DNA of 64,000 nucleotides from Nocardioides allogilvus (GTDB lineage Bacteria; Actinomycetota; Actinomycetes; Propionibacteriales; Nocardioidaceae): NCBI RefSeq assembly GCF_003047285.1, contig NZ_PZYX01000001.1, positions 610,277-674,276 on the forward strand, written 5' to 3'. Below the pieces are notes generated by a model that did not search any database, was not told where the DNA came from, and saw nothing but the letters and a program-made list of their open reading frames with translations. Below are positions 17,801 to 26,198 of the stretch, one piece after another. How positions within the stretch are numbered: the first letter of the stretch is position 1; every line of letters starts with the position of its first letter. A program made the position numbers and the translations under genes.

Positions 17801-18018
17801 CCGAGGGCGTCGCCCGTGACCTGGTCCGGGCCGTGCAGCAGGCGCGTCGCGACGCCGGCCTCGACGTCAGCGACCGGATCACCCTCACGGTGAACGGCCC
17901 CGCCGACGCGCTCGCCGCCGCTCGCACCCACGAGACCCTGCTCGCGCAGGAGACGCTGGCCACGAGCGTGTCGTATGCCGATGCGCCGGACATCGCCGTG
18001 AGCGTCACCCGCGCCTGA
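14842..18018 (+). CDS. ileS: Isoleucyl-tRNA synthetase
   Basis: The class I synthetase has 1058 residues. The HIGH-type motif is in [19 protein letters not shown] at about residue 60-65 and the KMSKS motif in [14 protein letters not shown] at about residue 632. The CP1 editing domain between them has the [10 protein letters not shown] stretch. The C-terminal anticodon domain is long. The overall style ([35 protein letters not shown]) is the eukaryote-like IleRS found in many actinobacteria, which tend to be insensitive to mupirocin; that is family knowledge, not shown here. ATG at 14842 has AGGAG nine bases upstream, and the open frame continuing to 14710 is leader. Confidence 0.95.
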   Translation: MTYPKVSHTNAKSVPGQPGFPALEEAVLSYWDADGTFQASIDARDAETDREFVFYDGPPFANGLPHYGHLLTGYVKDLIPRYQTMRGKRVERRFGWDTHGLPAELEAMRQLGLKTTDEIHELGVEKFNEACRESVLKYTGEWRDYVTRQARWVDFENDYKTMNPDFMESVMWAFKQLHEKGLIYEGFRVLPYCWNDETPLSNHELRMDDDVYKMRQDPAVTVGLRLETGELALVWTTTPWTLPSNLAIMVHPDIEYVVVRSATPTGSSERYIIGAERLAAYSRELLEGDGSIEDQVVERVHGRDLLGRSYTPPFSYYLGHENAFRVVEADFVTTSDGTGLVHSAGAFGEDDKVVTDREDIEAVMPVGKDGRFTAPVSEYAGMLVFDANLQIIDDLKGTTASVTPGTVLLRRETYDHSYPHCWRCREPLIYKGVSSWFVEVTKVKERLLELNEDIRWVPDHIQHGSFGKWLANARDWSITRNRFWGSPVPVWKSDDEAYPRLDVYGSFEEIERDFGRLPVDHAGNADLHRPFIDELTRPNPDDPTGKSTMRRVTDVLDVWFDSGSMSFAQVHYPFENADWFEGHFPGDFIVEYIGQTRGWFYTMHVLAGAIFDKPAFSTCVSHGIVLGSDGQKMSKSLRNYPDVREVFDRDGADAMRWFLMSSPILRGGNLVVTEQGIRDSVRQVLIPLWNSWYFFSLYANAESYDASYNTASSHPMDRYILAKLRDYVAAMTHELDNYEVAGACDSTRSFLDVLTNWYIRRSRERFWNSDSTEAFDTLYTVLETVCRVTAPLMPLVTEEVWRGLTGERSVHLTDWPIVDDLPADESLVAAMDSIREVCSAGSALRKGASLRNRLPLASLTIVVADPDRLAPFTSIVADELNVKSVRLLDVETDEAHAYGVKQSLTVNARAAGPRLGKDVQLAIKGSKSGDWSVADDGTVTAGGLALVEGEFSLETVAADTGADTATGVLPGGGFVVLDTALTPELEAEGVARDLVRAVQQARRDAGLDVSDRITLTVNGPADALAAARTHETLLAQETLATSVSYADAPDIAVSVTRA

Positions 18019-18026
18019 GTGCCCGT

Positions 18027-18059
18027 GCGCCGGCCGCCGCCCACCGCGGCGGCCGGCGC
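18027..18059. terminator. Terminator-like hairpin after ileS
   Basis: GCGCCGGCCGCCGC at 18027-18040 is the exact inverse of GCGGCGGCCGGCGC at 18046-18059: a 14-bp all-GC stem with a five-base loop, nine bases after the ileS stop. Confidence 0.8.
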
Positions 18060-18137
18060 TGGGTCAGCGGTGCCGCATGAGGGTCTTCTCATCGGTGTCT
18101 CACCGCGACCTCATCGGGCGTTCGTAGCGTCGCGGCC

Positions 18138-19277
18138 ATGACCTCGACAGTGGACACGACCGGCCTTGCCCGCACCGACGACACGCTGGCTCGCCCCAGC
18201 CGATCGCACGAGCTCGCCGAGCATCGCGAGCCCCTCGACCCCGCGCGGCTGCGTCGCGCGAAGGTCGCCTACACGACCCGTTTCCTCGCCGAGCACCTGC
18301 GCTCGGAGCAGGACCTGACGCTCGTCGCGGGGGCGGCCGTGCAGCCGCGGCCCGGCGACATCACGCTGGCCCGTGTGGTCGAGATCGGCCAGCACAAGCG
18401 GCTCGAGAGCCCGACGAGCCGGCGGGCCGCGCTCTTCGTCGGTGACGAGGTCGTGGTCGCCTACGGCCACCGCTACGCCCCCGACCAGTTCGAGGCCGAG
18501 GTGCCTGAGGATCTCGCCCCGGCCCACCTCGTCGCCGCCGGGGGCGTCGTCGGCCGGGTGACCGCCCAGCACGCCGCGATCGAGGACGCGACCGTCCTCC
18601 AGCCGCTCGGCCTGCTGGCCGACGAGACCGGCGTGCTCACCCTCGAACGGCTGGCCCCCTGCCGGCTGGTGGATCCTTCCAGCGAGCTCGGCCTGCCGCG
18701 CCCACGGGTCGTCGCGGTGCTCGGCACGTCGATGAACTCCGGCAAGTCCACCACCTTGGCGTGCCTGGTCCGCGGCCTCGTCGCCTCCGGCCGCCAGGTC
18801 AGCGCGGGCAAGGTCACCGGCACCGGTGCCGGCGGCGATCCGGGGATGTTCCTCGATGCGGGAGCCGCTCGGGTCCTCGACTTCACGGACTTCGGGTTCC
18901 CGTCGACGTACCGCTTGGCCCACACCCAGGTGCGCGCCCTGCTGGTCTCGATGATCGAGCACCTCAGCGAGCCCACCACCGACGTCGTCGTCCTGGAGAT
19001 CGCCGACGGCGTCTACCAGCAGGAGACGGCGCGGCTCATCGGTGACCCCGTGTTCGCCGACCTGGTGGACCACGTGGTCTTCGCCGCTGCCGACTCCCTC
19101 GGCGCAGCCGCCGGGGTCAGCAGCCTGCAGGCTGCCGGCCTCGACGTCGTCGCCTGCAGCGGCGTCGTCACGGCTTCCCCGCTGGCAGCGGGGGAGGCCC
19201 GCGGCGCGCTGGGCGTCCCCGTCATCGACACCTTCGACCTGACCGATCCCGAGGCCGCTGGGCGCCTCCTGTCGTGA
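18138..19277 (+). CDS. P-loop NTPase of DUF1611-like type, function unknown
   Basis: The N-terminal half (about 20-190) of this 379-residue protein is beta-rich with no motif I recognise. The C-terminal half opens with VVAVLGTSMNSGKSTTLACL, a clear P-loop (GTSMNSGKST, about residues 196-205). SAGKVTGTGAGGD and VLEIADGVYQQET follow, a dethiobiotin-synthetase-like layout in which the acidic residue of VLEIADG could serve as Walker B. No mechanism or substrate is known to me. Its stop overlaps the start of the ABC-type gene by four bases (GTGA), so the two are almost surely one operon. Confidence 0.7.
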   Translation: MTSTVDTTGLARTDDTLARPSRSHELAEHREPLDPARLRRAKVAYTTRFLAEHLRSEQDLTLVAGAAVQPRPGDITLARVVEIGQHKRLESPTSRRAALFVGDEVVVAYGHRYAPDQFEAEVPEDLAPAHLVAAGGVVGRVTAQHAAIEDATVLQPLGLLADETGVLTLERLAPCRLVDPSSELGLPRPRVVAVLGTSMNSGKSTTLACLVRGLVASGRQVSAGKVTGTGAGGDPGMFLDAGAARVLDFTDFGFPSTYRLAHTQVRALLVSMIEHLSEPTTDVVVLEIADGVYQQETARLIGDPVFADLVDHVVFAAADSLGAAAGVSSLQAAGLDVVACSGVVTASPLAAGEARGALGVPVIDTFDLTDPEAAGRLLS

Positions 19278-21010
19278 CCCGCGAGCATGCCGCCCTACCG
19301 GCGCTCCTCGTCGGCGCCCGCCGGTCGTTGTTCGCCCGCCTGGTCGGCACCGGCCTGGCGCAGGCGGGACTGGTGGGCGTCACGGCGGTGGCGATGCCGG
19401 TCCTGCTGGCCTCGCCGGACGCCGTACGCCGCGGTGCGGCCGCCGCCGTGCTGCTGGCGGGCGCCCTGGCCCTCGGGCTGGTGCGCTCGCGCGAACGGGT
19501 GCTGGGCGAGCGGCTGGGTCAGCACTACGTCCAGGAGATCCGGGTCGGACTGGTCGCCTCCAGCCTGGTCGACGACCGGTCCTCGCTGGGCATCACCGTG
19601 GCCCGGACCACCAACGACCTCACCTCGGTGCGCAACTGGATCGCCCTCGGCATCACGCCCATCGCCGTCGGGGTGCCGCTCATCGCCGGGACCCTCGTCG
19701 CCCTCGCGATGTTGTCACCGATGCTGGCCGTCGCGGTCGCCGTCCCGATGACGGTGCTCGCGGTGGTGCTGCTGCTCCTGGCGCGCGTCTCCTACGACCG
19801 GTCGCGACGGCTGCGGCGCCAGCGTGGACGGTTGGCCGCACACGTCAGCGACACCGTCCACGCCGCCGGCTCGATCCGGGCCGGCGGTGGCCAGCGGCGC
19901 GAGCTGCGCCAGGTGGAACGCCGCGGTCACCAGGTGATGGAGGCCGCCGTGGAGCGCGCCCGGGTGGCCGGACACATCCGTGGCGCCGCGGTGGCAGCCG
20001 CTGCCGTCGCGGCGGTCGCGGTGGCGATGGTCGGCGCGTGGAGCGCCCTCCCCGGCGGCACCATCGCGACCGCGCTCACGGTCGTCGGTGTGCTCGCAGG
20101 GCCGGTCACCGACCTGGGCCGGGTGGTGGAGTACCGCCAGTCCTACCGCGCAGCCCGACGCATCCTCGCCCCTGCCCTCGTCGCCGGCAGCGTCCTGCGC
20201 CAGCCGCTGCCGCGCGGCACGGCCGGGGGGGACCCCGAGACCTCGACGCTCGAGGTGCGCGGCCTCGTCGTGCGCGGCGCGTCGTTGCCGGACCTGGACG
20301 TCGGTCCCGGTGCGACGGTGCTGGTCCGCAGCGCCGACCCGGTCCGCGTCGAGACGGCCATGCGGGCCCTGGCCGGCCTGGACGCCGAGGCCGGGCACGT
20401 CCGGGTGGCTGGTCGCTCGCTGGCGGACGTCTCGTCGGACGAGAGGCGCGCCCTGGTCGGCCATGCTGCCCGCGACCTTCCCCTGGAGCGCGGGACGCTC
20501 GCGCGCGCAGTGCGCTACCGACGCCCCGACAGCACCGAACCCATCGGTGCTGTGCTGGCCACCGTGGGTCTCGTCGAACGGGTGGCCCGGCTCCCCGACC
20601 AGGAGCGCACGACCCTGCGCCGCGGTGGTGAGCCGCTGAGCCCTGCCGAGCGGGCTCAGGTGCGCCTCGCGCGTGCGTTGTACGGCGCTCCGCCCCTGCT
20701 CGTCGTCGACCACCTCGACGCCCAGCTCGGCCGAGGTCGGGTGGAGGTGCTCCGCGAGAGCCTGCGCGCGCACGAGGGGGTGGCCGTGGTCGCCAGCGAC
20801 CATCCGGAGGCATTCCTCGACGACGTCGTCATCTGGGACCTGGACTCCGGGTCAGGGGAGCCGGGAGGCCACCTTGTCCAGGTGCGCGACGACTGTGTCC
20901 TCCTCGGCGTCGGGGACGCCCCAGATCAGGTCGGTGACCCCGGCGTCGGTCCAGAGCGCGATGTCGTCGGGCGAGGGCCTGGAGACGATCAGCAGGTGGA
21001 TCTGGGGTGA
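19274..21010 (+). CDS. ABC exporter-like half-transporter with a degenerate ATPase domain
   Basis: Residues about 1-300 of this 578-residue protein contain five or six hydrophobic segments like an ABC exporter membrane domain, including the coupling-loop style TTNDLTSVRNWIALGITP. Residues 315-520 follow the ABC nucleotide-binding domain in outline but not in motifs. The Walker A place reads VLVRSADPVRVETAM with no GxxGxGKST. The signature is LSPAERAQVRLARALYG and Walker B is PLLVVDHLDAQLG with His in place of catalytic Glu. ATP hydrolysis is therefore doubtful. It is translationally coupled to the P-loop gene. Its last 53 or so codons overlap the converging oxidoreductase gene and look unstructured, so the stop may have been lost. 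Confidence 0.7.
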   Translation: MTREHAALPALLVGARRSLFARLVGTGLAQAGLVGVTAVAMPVLLASPDAVRRGAAAAVLLAGALALGLVRSRERVLGERLGQHYVQEIRVGLVASSLVDDRSSLGITVARTTNDLTSVRNWIALGITPIAVGVPLIAGTLVALAMLSPMLAVAVAVPMTVLAVVLLLLARVSYDRSRRLRRQRGRLAAHVSDTVHAAGSIRAGGGQRRELRQVERRGHQVMEAAVERARVAGHIRGAAVAAAAVAAVAVAMVGAWSALPGGTIATALTVVGVLAGPVTDLGRVVEYRQSYRAARRILAPALVAGSVLRQPLPRGTAGGDPETSTLEVRGLVVRGASLPDLDVGPGATVLVRSADPVRVETAMRALAGLDAEAGHVRVAGRSLADVSSDERRALVGHAARDLPLERGTLARAVRYRRPDSTEPIGAVLATVGLVERVARLPDQERTTLRRGGEPLSPAERAQVRLARALYGAPPLLVVDHLDAQLGRGRVEVLRESLRAHEGVAVVASDHPEAFLDDVVIWDLDSGSGEPGGHLVQVRDDCVLLGVGDAPDQVGDPGVGPERDVVGRGPGDDQQVDLG

Positions 21011-21694
21011 CCCTGCCCGCCCGGCTTCGGCCCAGGCGCCGTGCAGCAGTGCGGCCGACGCGGCGACGTCGGCCGTCCGCGGCGTCGTCATCCAGCCGTC
21101 GGCGTGCTCGGCGATCCACTCGACCGTCCTCGGCCCGGCCTCCGCGCCGATCACGAGCGGCACGTGGGCCTGCACCGGCTTGGGAAAGGCCCACGACGGA
21201 CCGAAGGACACGAACTCCCCGTCGTACGCCGCCTCCTCCTGTGTCCAGAGGGCGCGCATCGCCTCGACGTACTCCCGGAGCACGGTCCGTCGCTTGCCCG
21301 CCGGGACGTGGTGATCGGCGAGCTCGTCGGTGTTCCAGCCGAAGCCGGCGCCGATCGTGACCCGGCCGCCGGAGAGGTGGTCGAGGGTGGCGATCGTCTT
21401 GGCCAGCGTGATCGGGTCGGACTCGACGGGCAGCGACACCGCGGTGCCGAGGCGGATCGTCGACGTGACCGCTGCCGCGGTCGCCAGCGCGACCCACGGG
21501 TCGAGGGTGCGGAGGTAGCGATCGTCGGGCAGTGACTCGTCCCCGGTGCCGGGGTGGGCCGCGCTCCGCCGTACGGGGATGTGGGTGTGCTCGGGGACGT
21601 AGAAGGTGTCGAAGCCGCGTTCCTCGGCTGCCCGGGCGCAGGCGGCCGGGGTGATGCCGCGGTCGCTGGTGAACAGGACGACTCCGTTGCGCAT
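20852..21694 (-). CDS. LLM-class F420-dependent oxidoreductase
   Basis: The protein has 280 residues and the TIM-barrel luciferase-like monooxygenase fold used by F420-dependent enzymes. Motifs are AAEERGFDTFYVPEHTHIPV (His in the active-site loop), VTSTIRLGTAVSLPVESDPI, LDHLSGGRVTIGAGFGWN and ADGWMTTPR. It resembles the TIGR03619-type subfamily; members in mycobacteria (for example Rv3520c) belong to the cholesterol regulon. A KstR-like operator overlaps its -10 element. ATG at 21694 follows TAGTCT at six bases (leaderless). Its 3' end overlaps the ABC-like gene on the other strand by 159 bases. Confidence 0.88.
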   Translation of the reverse strand: MRNGVVLFTSDRGITPAACARAAEERGFDTFYVPEHTHIPVRRSAAHPGTGDESLPDDRYLRTLDPWVALATAAAVTSTIRLGTAVSLPVESDPITLAKTIATLDHLSGGRVTIGAGFGWNTDELADHHVPAGKRRTVLREYVEAMRALWTQEEAAYDGEFVSFGPSWAFPKPVQAHVPLVIGAEAGPRTVEWIAEHADGWMTTPRTADVAASAALLHGAWAEAGRAGSPQIHLLIVSRPSPDDIALWTDAGVTDLIWGVPDAEEDTVVAHLDKVASRLP

Positions 21695-21704
21695 GGCGCA
21701 AGAC

Positions 21705-21718
21705 TAGAACACGTTCTC
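21705..21718. promoter_or_regulatory. KstR-like operator at the F420 oxidoreductase gene
   Basis: TAGAACACGTTCTC fits the published KstR motif TNNAACNNGTTNNA in all positions but the last. On the minus strand its final base is also the first base of the -10 TAGTCT (21706-21701), so a bound repressor would block the start of the oxidoreductase. The same 12-base core is present at 50262-50273. Confidence 0.6.
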
Positions 21719-21778
21719 CTTTGTGCGGGCTGTGCCGTTGCCGATCGGCCCGTCGCCGCGGGCTGGTTGGATGGAGGC

Positions 21779-22849
21779 ATGCCTGCGCCCGCACCCTTCC
21801 TGGACCTCACGCTCGACGTCGTCACCCTGACCGAGCAGCTGGTCAACATCGAGTCGGTGAGCCACGCCGAGGAGGCGATCGCGGACGCGGTCGACGCCGC
21901 GCTGCAGGCGCTCCCGCACCTCACCGTCACCCGACGGGGCAACACCGTCGTGGCGCGGACCGACCTCGGCCGCGACGAGCGGGTGGTCATCGCCGGCCAC
22001 CTCGACACCGTCCCGATCAACGACAACCTGCCCGCGCGCCGGGACGGCGACATCCTGCACGGCCTCGGCACCTGCGACATGAAGGGCGGCGACGCGGTGA
22101 TGCTCAAGCTCGCCGCCGACGTGACCGAGCCCAACCGCGACATCACCTTCATCTTCTACGAGGCGGAGGAGGTCGACTCCGTCTACAACGGTCTGCGGCT
22201 GCTCGCCGAGAGCGACCCGGAGCTGATGACGGCCGACTTCGCGATCCTGATGGAGCCGAGCAACGCGGCCGTCGAGGCGGGCTGCCAGGGCACCATGCGC
22301 GTCGACGTGCGCACGACCGGCGAGCGCTCGCACTCGGCCCGCAGCTGGAGGGGCGTCAACGCGATCCACAAGGCGGCGCCGATCCTGGCCCGGCTCAACG
22401 ACTTCGTCGCCCGCCAGCCGGTGATCGACGGACTGACCTACCACGAGGGCCTCAACGCCACCGGGATCCGGGGCGGGGTCGCGGGCAACGTGATCCCCGA
22501 CGAGTGCGTGGTCGAGGTCAACTTCCGCTTCGCGCCCGACCGCGACGAGGCGGACGCCGAGGCGTTCGTGCGTGACTTCTTCGAGGGCTTCGACGTCACC
22601 GTGACCGACATGGCAGCGGGTGCCCTGCCGGGGCTCGACCGGCCGGCGGCGACGGCCTTCGTCGAGGCGGTGGGCGGCCAGGTCGCGCCGAAGTTCGGCT
22701 GGACCGACGTCGCGAGGTTCACGGCCCTCGGCGTGCCGGCCGTCAACTTCGGCCCCGGTGACCCGATGTTCGCCCACAAGCAGGACGAGCACGTGCCGAT
22801 GGAGCACATCACGCGCTGCGAGCAGCAGCTGAAGGAGTGGCTGGCATGA
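21779..22849 (+). CDS. dapE: Succinyl-diaminopimelate desuccinylase
   Basis: The enzyme removes succinate from N-succinyl-LL-diaminopimelate. The 356-residue M20 metallopeptidase has the zinc-ligand motifs VVIAGHLDTVPIND (His, then Asp), GTCDMKGGDA (bridging Asp), FYEAEEVDS (catalytic Glu-Glu), an acidic metal-ligand position in ILMEPSNAAVEAGCQG and the late His in MFAHKQDEHVP. The dimerisation domain is at about 175-285. ATG at 21779 is taken because TTGGAT lies six bases before it; the frame is open further upstream but overlaps the operator and the opposite gene. The stop overlaps the start of the next gene (ATGA). Confidence 0.94.
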   Translation: MPAPAPFLDLTLDVVTLTEQLVNIESVSHAEEAIADAVDAALQALPHLTVTRRGNTVVARTDLGRDERVVIAGHLDTVPINDNLPARRDGDILHGLGTCDMKGGDAVMLKLAADVTEPNRDITFIFYEAEEVDSVYNGLRLLAESDPELMTADFAILMEPSNAAVEAGCQGTMRVDVRTTGERSHSARSWRGVNAIHKAAPILARLNDFVARQPVIDGLTYHEGLNATGIRGGVAGNVIPDECVVEVNFRFAPDRDEADAEAFVRDFFEGFDVTVTDMAAGALPGLDRPAATAFVEAVGGQVAPKFGWTDVARFTALGVPAVNFGPGDPMFAHKQDEHVPMEHITRCEQQLKEWLA

Positions 22850-23604
22850 ACCAACGCTTCAAGGGCCCGATCATGACGCGACGTGGCCAGGTCGAGGAGG
22901 GCTCGACCACCGATCAGCGGCTCCTCGACTCGCGCGGGCCCAGCGACTGGGTGCACACCGACCCGTGGCGAGTGCTCAGAATTCAAGCTGAGTTCGTGGA
23001 GGGCTTCGGCGCGCTCGCCGAGCTCGGCCCGGCCATCGGCGTCTTCGGCTCCGCCCGCACCAAGCCCGAGCACCGCGACTACGCCCTCGCCGAGAAGGTC
23101 GGCCGGCGGCTGGCCGAGGAGGGCTTCGCAGTCATCACCGGCGGAGGGCCGGGCACGATGGAGGCCGCCAACATGGGCGCCAGCGAGGCAGGCGGCGTCA
23201 GCGTCGGTCTCGGCATCGAGCTGCCCTTCGAGGCGGGGCTCAACCAGTGGGTCGACAAGGGCATCAACTTCCGCTACTTCTTCGCCCGTAAGACGATGTT
23301 CGTCAAGTACAGCCAGGGCTTCGTCGTCCTGCCGGGCGGGCTCGGCACCTTCGACGAGCTCTTCGAGGCACTGACCCTCGTGCAGACCCAGAAGGTCACG
23401 TCGTTCCCCGTCGTCCTCCTCGGCACCGCCTACTGGCAGGGGCTGGTCGACTGGCTGCGCGACACGGTGCTTGCGGAAGGCAAGATCAGCGCGGACGATC
23501 TGGACATGTTCACCGTCACCGACGATGTCGAGCTCGCCGTCGAGCTCATGGTCAAGGCCCGCCAGGGCACGGTCGAGACCCCCGCCCCCGAACGACCGGA
23601 GTGA
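22846..23604 (+). CDS. LOG-family (TIGR00730) Rossmann-fold protein
   Basis: The 252-residue protein carries both LOG signatures: ITGGGPGTMEAANMGA and VVLPGGLGTFDELFE. Related proteins are cytokinin riboside 5'-monophosphate phosphoribohydrolases, releasing the base from nucleoside monophosphates; the Mycobacterium homologue Rv1205 has that activity by published work. It overlaps dapE by four bases, so it is in the same operon. The charged N-terminal 55 residues precede the domain. Confidence 0.88.
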   Translation: MNQRFKGPIMTRRGQVEEGSTTDQRLLDSRGPSDWVHTDPWRVLRIQAEFVEGFGALAELGPAIGVFGSARTKPEHRDYALAEKVGRRLAEEGFAVITGGGPGTMEAANMGASEAGGVSVGLGIELPFEAGLNQWVDKGINFRYFFARKTMFVKYSQGFVVLPGGLGTFDELFEALTLVQTQKVTSFPVVLLGTAYWQGLVDWLRDTVLAEGKISADDLDMFTVTDDVELAVELMVKARQGTVETPAPERPE

Positions 23605-23608
23605 GCCG

Positions 23609-23920
23609 ATGATGTGGTTGTTCGCCGTCTTGATCGTGCTCACGATGGGCGGTGTCGCCTTGGTCGCCTCGGGTCGCACAGGCGCCCTGCCGGAGGAGTA
23701 CGGCGATCGGCCGGACGTGCGCGTCCCCGCCGGCCCCCTCGTGGCCGACGACCTGCGCCGGGTGCGCTTCTCGCTCGCGTTCCGCGGCTACCGGATGAGT
23801 GAGGTCGACACCCTGCTCGAGCGCCTCGCCGACCAGCTCGAGCAGCCCTCCTCGAACGTTCCCGACACGGCTGACGAGGCAGCCGACCAGCCCTCCCATG
23901 GCGGCCGGACCCTCGACTGA
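23609..23920 (+). CDS. Small DivIVA-domain membrane protein
   Basis: The 103-residue protein has one N-terminal membrane helix (MMWLFAVLIVLTMGGVALVA), a short linker, then a DivIVA-like motif VRFSLAFRGYRMSEVDTLLERLADQL at about 50-75, shown here only as its F-x-x-x-x-R-G-Y-x-x-x-E-V-D pattern. It ends in an acidic tail. DivIVA motifs mark membrane-associated coiled-coil proteins of pole and septum growth. It follows the LOG gene by four bases and is probably the third gene of the dapE operon. Confidence 0.75.
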   Translation: MMWLFAVLIVLTMGGVALVASGRTGALPEEYGDRPDVRVPAGPLVADDLRRVRFSLAFRGYRMSEVDTLLERLADQLEQPSSNVPDTADEAADQPSHGGRTLD

Positions 23921-23935
23921 GGCACACTCCCGGTC

Positions 23936-24361
23936 ATGTTCCTCGAAGTTCTCGTCTACATCCTGACCCCGCTGGCGGCGGTCGTCGTGGTCCTGACGCG
24001 CCTGCGGCTCAGCGGTGACGGGAGCGCTGCCGGCCGGCTCCAGATCAGTCACCAGCTGCTGTTGGCGCACACGGCCGTGGGCACGCTCGCGTTGTTGTCG
24101 TGGGTGCTGTTCCTGCTGTTCGCGCCCGACAGCCTGCTCGGCGGCGCGGGCGCGGGCATCGTCGCGATCGGCCTGTGGTGGATCACCACGATCGTCGGAC
24201 TGCTGATCCTGGCCCGCTGGTTGCCGGCCCGCGGCAAGCACGCCGAGGCCGCCGCGACCGACTCCTGGAGCGAGGGTCCCTGGCTCTCGGTGCTCGCCCA
24301 CGTCGGGCTCCTCGTGGGCGTGCTGATCTTCACCCTCGCCTACCTCACCGCAGCCGTCTGA
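23936..24361 (+). CDS. Hypothetical membrane protein, four predicted helices
   Basis: The 141-residue protein has hydrophobic segments near 3-22, 40-60, 67-92 and 117-139, with a positively charged loop RWLPARGKHAEAAATDSW before the last helix. It contains no motif I recognise. It lies 15 bases after the DivIVA-like gene on the same strand and may belong to the same transcript. The stop is 40 bases from the converging enoyl-CoA hydratase gene. Confidence 0.6.
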   Translation: MFLEVLVYILTPLAAVVVVLTRLRLSGDGSAAGRLQISHQLLLAHTAVGTLALLSWVLFLLFAPDSLLGGAGAGIVAIGLWWITTIVGLLILARWLPARGKHAEAAATDSWSEGPWLSVLAHVGLLVGVLIFTLAYLTAAV

Positions 24362-24401
24362 CCCGACGGCACCCCGCTGGGTCGGCGCACCTGCACCGAG
24401 C

Positions 24402-25199
24402 TCAGCGGCCGTGGAAGACCGGCTTCTCCTTCGCCACGAAGGCGGCGACCGCGGCGGCGTGGTCCTCGGTGGCGCCGGTGCGGTTCATCGCCTGGCCCTC
24501 GTTGGCCAGCGAGTCGGCGAACGAGTTCTGCGAGGAGAACGCCACCGACTGGCGGATGGAGGCGAACGCGACGGTCGGCCCGGCGGCCAGCCGGGTGGCG
24601 AGCGCGCTGACGGTCTCGGCGAGCTCGGCCGCAGGCACGACCTGGTTGGCCAGGCCGAGCGTCTCCGACTCCGTCGCGGAGACCGTGCTGGGGAAGTAGA
24701 GCAGCTCCAGCGCCTTGGCCTGCCCGACGAGTCGCGGCAGGTGATAGCTCGCCCCCGTGTCGGCCGCGAGGGCGACGCCGGCGAAGGCGAAGTTGAACCC
24801 GGCCGTGTCGGCCAGGACCCGCATGTCGCAGGCGAGCGCGAGGGACGCACCAGCGCCGGCCGCGACTCCGTTGACGGCCGCGACGACCGGCTTGGGCATG
24901 GTCGCGAGTGCGGTCACGATCGGGTTGTAGTGACGCTCGACGGTCGTGAACAGCTCGTCGCTCGCGCCGCTGCGGAGCAGCTCGATGTGCTCCTTGAGGT
25001 CTTGCCCGACGCAGAAGCCACGACCCGTGCCGGTCAGCACGACGCAGCGCACCGCCTCGTCGGCGGCGACCTGCTGCACGATGTCGCGCAGCAGCTCCTT
25101 GGTGGCGATGTCGAGGCTGTTCATCGCGTCGGGCCGGTTGAGGGTGATCGTGGCGATGGCGTTCTCGACGCTCAGCAGCACGGGCTGTTCGAGGCTCAT
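24402..25199 (-). CDS. Enoyl-CoA hydratase/isomerase family protein
   Basis: The protein has 265 residues. Crotonase-fold features are NRPDAMNSLDIATKELL, GRGFCVGQDLKEH (oxyanion region), KPVVAAVNGVAAGAGASLAL and ALELLYFPSTVSATE. The catalytic acid at the usual second-glutamate place is replaced (AFAGVALAADTGASYHLPRL has Asp), closer to isomerases such as PaaG than to hydratases. A PaaX-type regulator gene lies directly upstream on the same strand, which hints at phenylacetyl-CoA or related aromatic degradation, but no other paa gene is in the window. Confidence 0.85.
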   Translation of the reverse strand: MSLEQPVLLSVENAIATITLNRPDAMNSLDIATKELLRDIVQQVAADEAVRCVVLTGTGRGFCVGQDLKEHIELLRSGASDELFTTVERHYNPIVTALATMPKPVVAAVNGVAAGAGASLALACDMRVLADTAGFNFAFAGVALAADTGASYHLPRLVGQAKALELLYFPSTVSATESETLGLANQVVPAAELAETVSALATRLAAGPTVAFASIRQSVAFSSQNSFADSLANEGQAMNRTGATEDHAAAVAAFVAKEKPVFHGR

Positions 25200-25245
25200 T
25201 CCCGCAGTCTGCCAGCCGGCTGGGCGGTTGATCTGCGCCGACCCG

Positions 25246-26031
25246 TCAGGAGGTCTTCAGGGTGCGCGCGACGAACGTGGAGGCGGCCGGTCGCAGCCGC
25301 TCGCCCTCGACCTGGAAGAACGCAGTCGCGCGGTGCCCCGGCCAGTCCGTGGGGAGCAGCTCGCTGGGCAGCCCGGGGTCGGTGAAGAGGAACTTGCGCC
25401 ACTCGTGGACCAGCCGGAAGCGGGCTGCGTAGGCCGCCTCGTCCGGATCCGCGTGCGCGGCGAGGTCGGCTGCCATCCGGTCGGCCGCTTCGCGCATCCA
25501 GACGTCGTACGCCGCCGCCAGCGCCTCGAGGTCCCACGCCTGCACCGGCGCGTCGGCGGGGTCGAAGTCCTCGACCACGGCAGTGGTGGCGCTCGCGCCG
25601 ACGCGGGCCAGCGTGGCCTCGAGCTCGGCGCGGGGGAAGGGGCTCACCCACACCCGGTCGGCGAGCTCTGCATAACCGAGGAACGGCAGGTCGCGCAGCA
25701 CCGCGGCCCGGGTCGTGCGATCGGCGTACGGCGCCACGAAGACGAGCTGCCACGAGCCGTCCCAGGAACGTGGCTGACGCTGGTAGATCCGCGTGGCCGA
25801 CTCCTCGAGCCGCCGGACCGCCTGCGCGGTGGCGGCATAGCCGCGCGCGCCCTCGACGGTGGCCGGCGCGAGCCAGCCCTGCGAGACCATCCTGGAGACG
25901 GCGGTCCGCACCGCCGGCGCAGCGATGCCGAGAGGCGCGAGCAGGCGCACCAGATCGGCCACCGCGGCCACGTGTCCGTGTGTCCCGAGGTGGTCGCCGT
26001 ACACATCGAAAAGTGCAGACCTGGCGTGCAT
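25246..26031 (-). CDS. PaaX-family transcriptional regulator
   Basis: The 261-residue protein has an N-terminal winged helix at about 1-75 (VADLVRLLAPLGIAAPAVRTAV, then SRMVSQGWLAPATVEGARGY), the central PaaX domain with RSWDGSWQLVFVAPYADR, and a C-terminal domain including RFRLVHEWRKFLFTDPGLP. PaaX proteins are acyl-CoA-sensing repressors of aromatic-acid catabolism. The gene is 46 bases upstream of the enoyl-CoA hydratase gene and probably controls it. ATG at 26031 is the only start before the winged helix. Confidence 0.88.
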   Translation of the reverse strand: MHARSALFDVYGDHLGTHGHVAAVADLVRLLAPLGIAAPAVRTAVSRMVSQGWLAPATVEGARGYAATAQAVRRLEESATRIYQRQPRSWDGSWQLVFVAPYADRTTRAAVLRDLPFLGYAELADRVWVSPFPRAELEATLARVGASATTAVVEDFDPADAPVQAWDLEALAAAYDVWMREAADRMAADLAAHADPDEAAYAARFRLVHEWRKFLFTDPGLPSELLPTDWPGHRATAFFQVEGERLRPAASTFVARTLKTS

Positions 26032-26198
26032 GTGAGGAGTCTGCCAGCAGTGCTCGGAGACCTGTGGTCCCCGTCACGCCCGGCATGGGGGATAATGGAT
26101 TCCTAGAACGCCGTCGAGGAGGCCCCAGCCGCCTCGATTTCGCATGTGGAGCCAAAGACCGGTGATCCACTCCCGCAGAATCAGGAAGAGGTGCGCCG
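26032..26198. promoter_or_regulatory. Divergent intergenic region between the PaaX regulator and DUF3117 genes
   Basis: This is a 167-base non-coding stretch. On the plus strand GATAAT (26091-26096) is a plausible -10. The sequence CAGACT lies six bases before the PaaX-gene ATG on the minus strand. AGGAAGAGG near 26183 is the likely ribosome-binding site of the DUF3117 gene. No clear operator was found. Confidence 0.4.

Noticed and set aside
14818..17931. 1037-codon open frame antisense to ileS
   Set aside because: Shadow of ileS with no motif and repetitive dipeptide composition.
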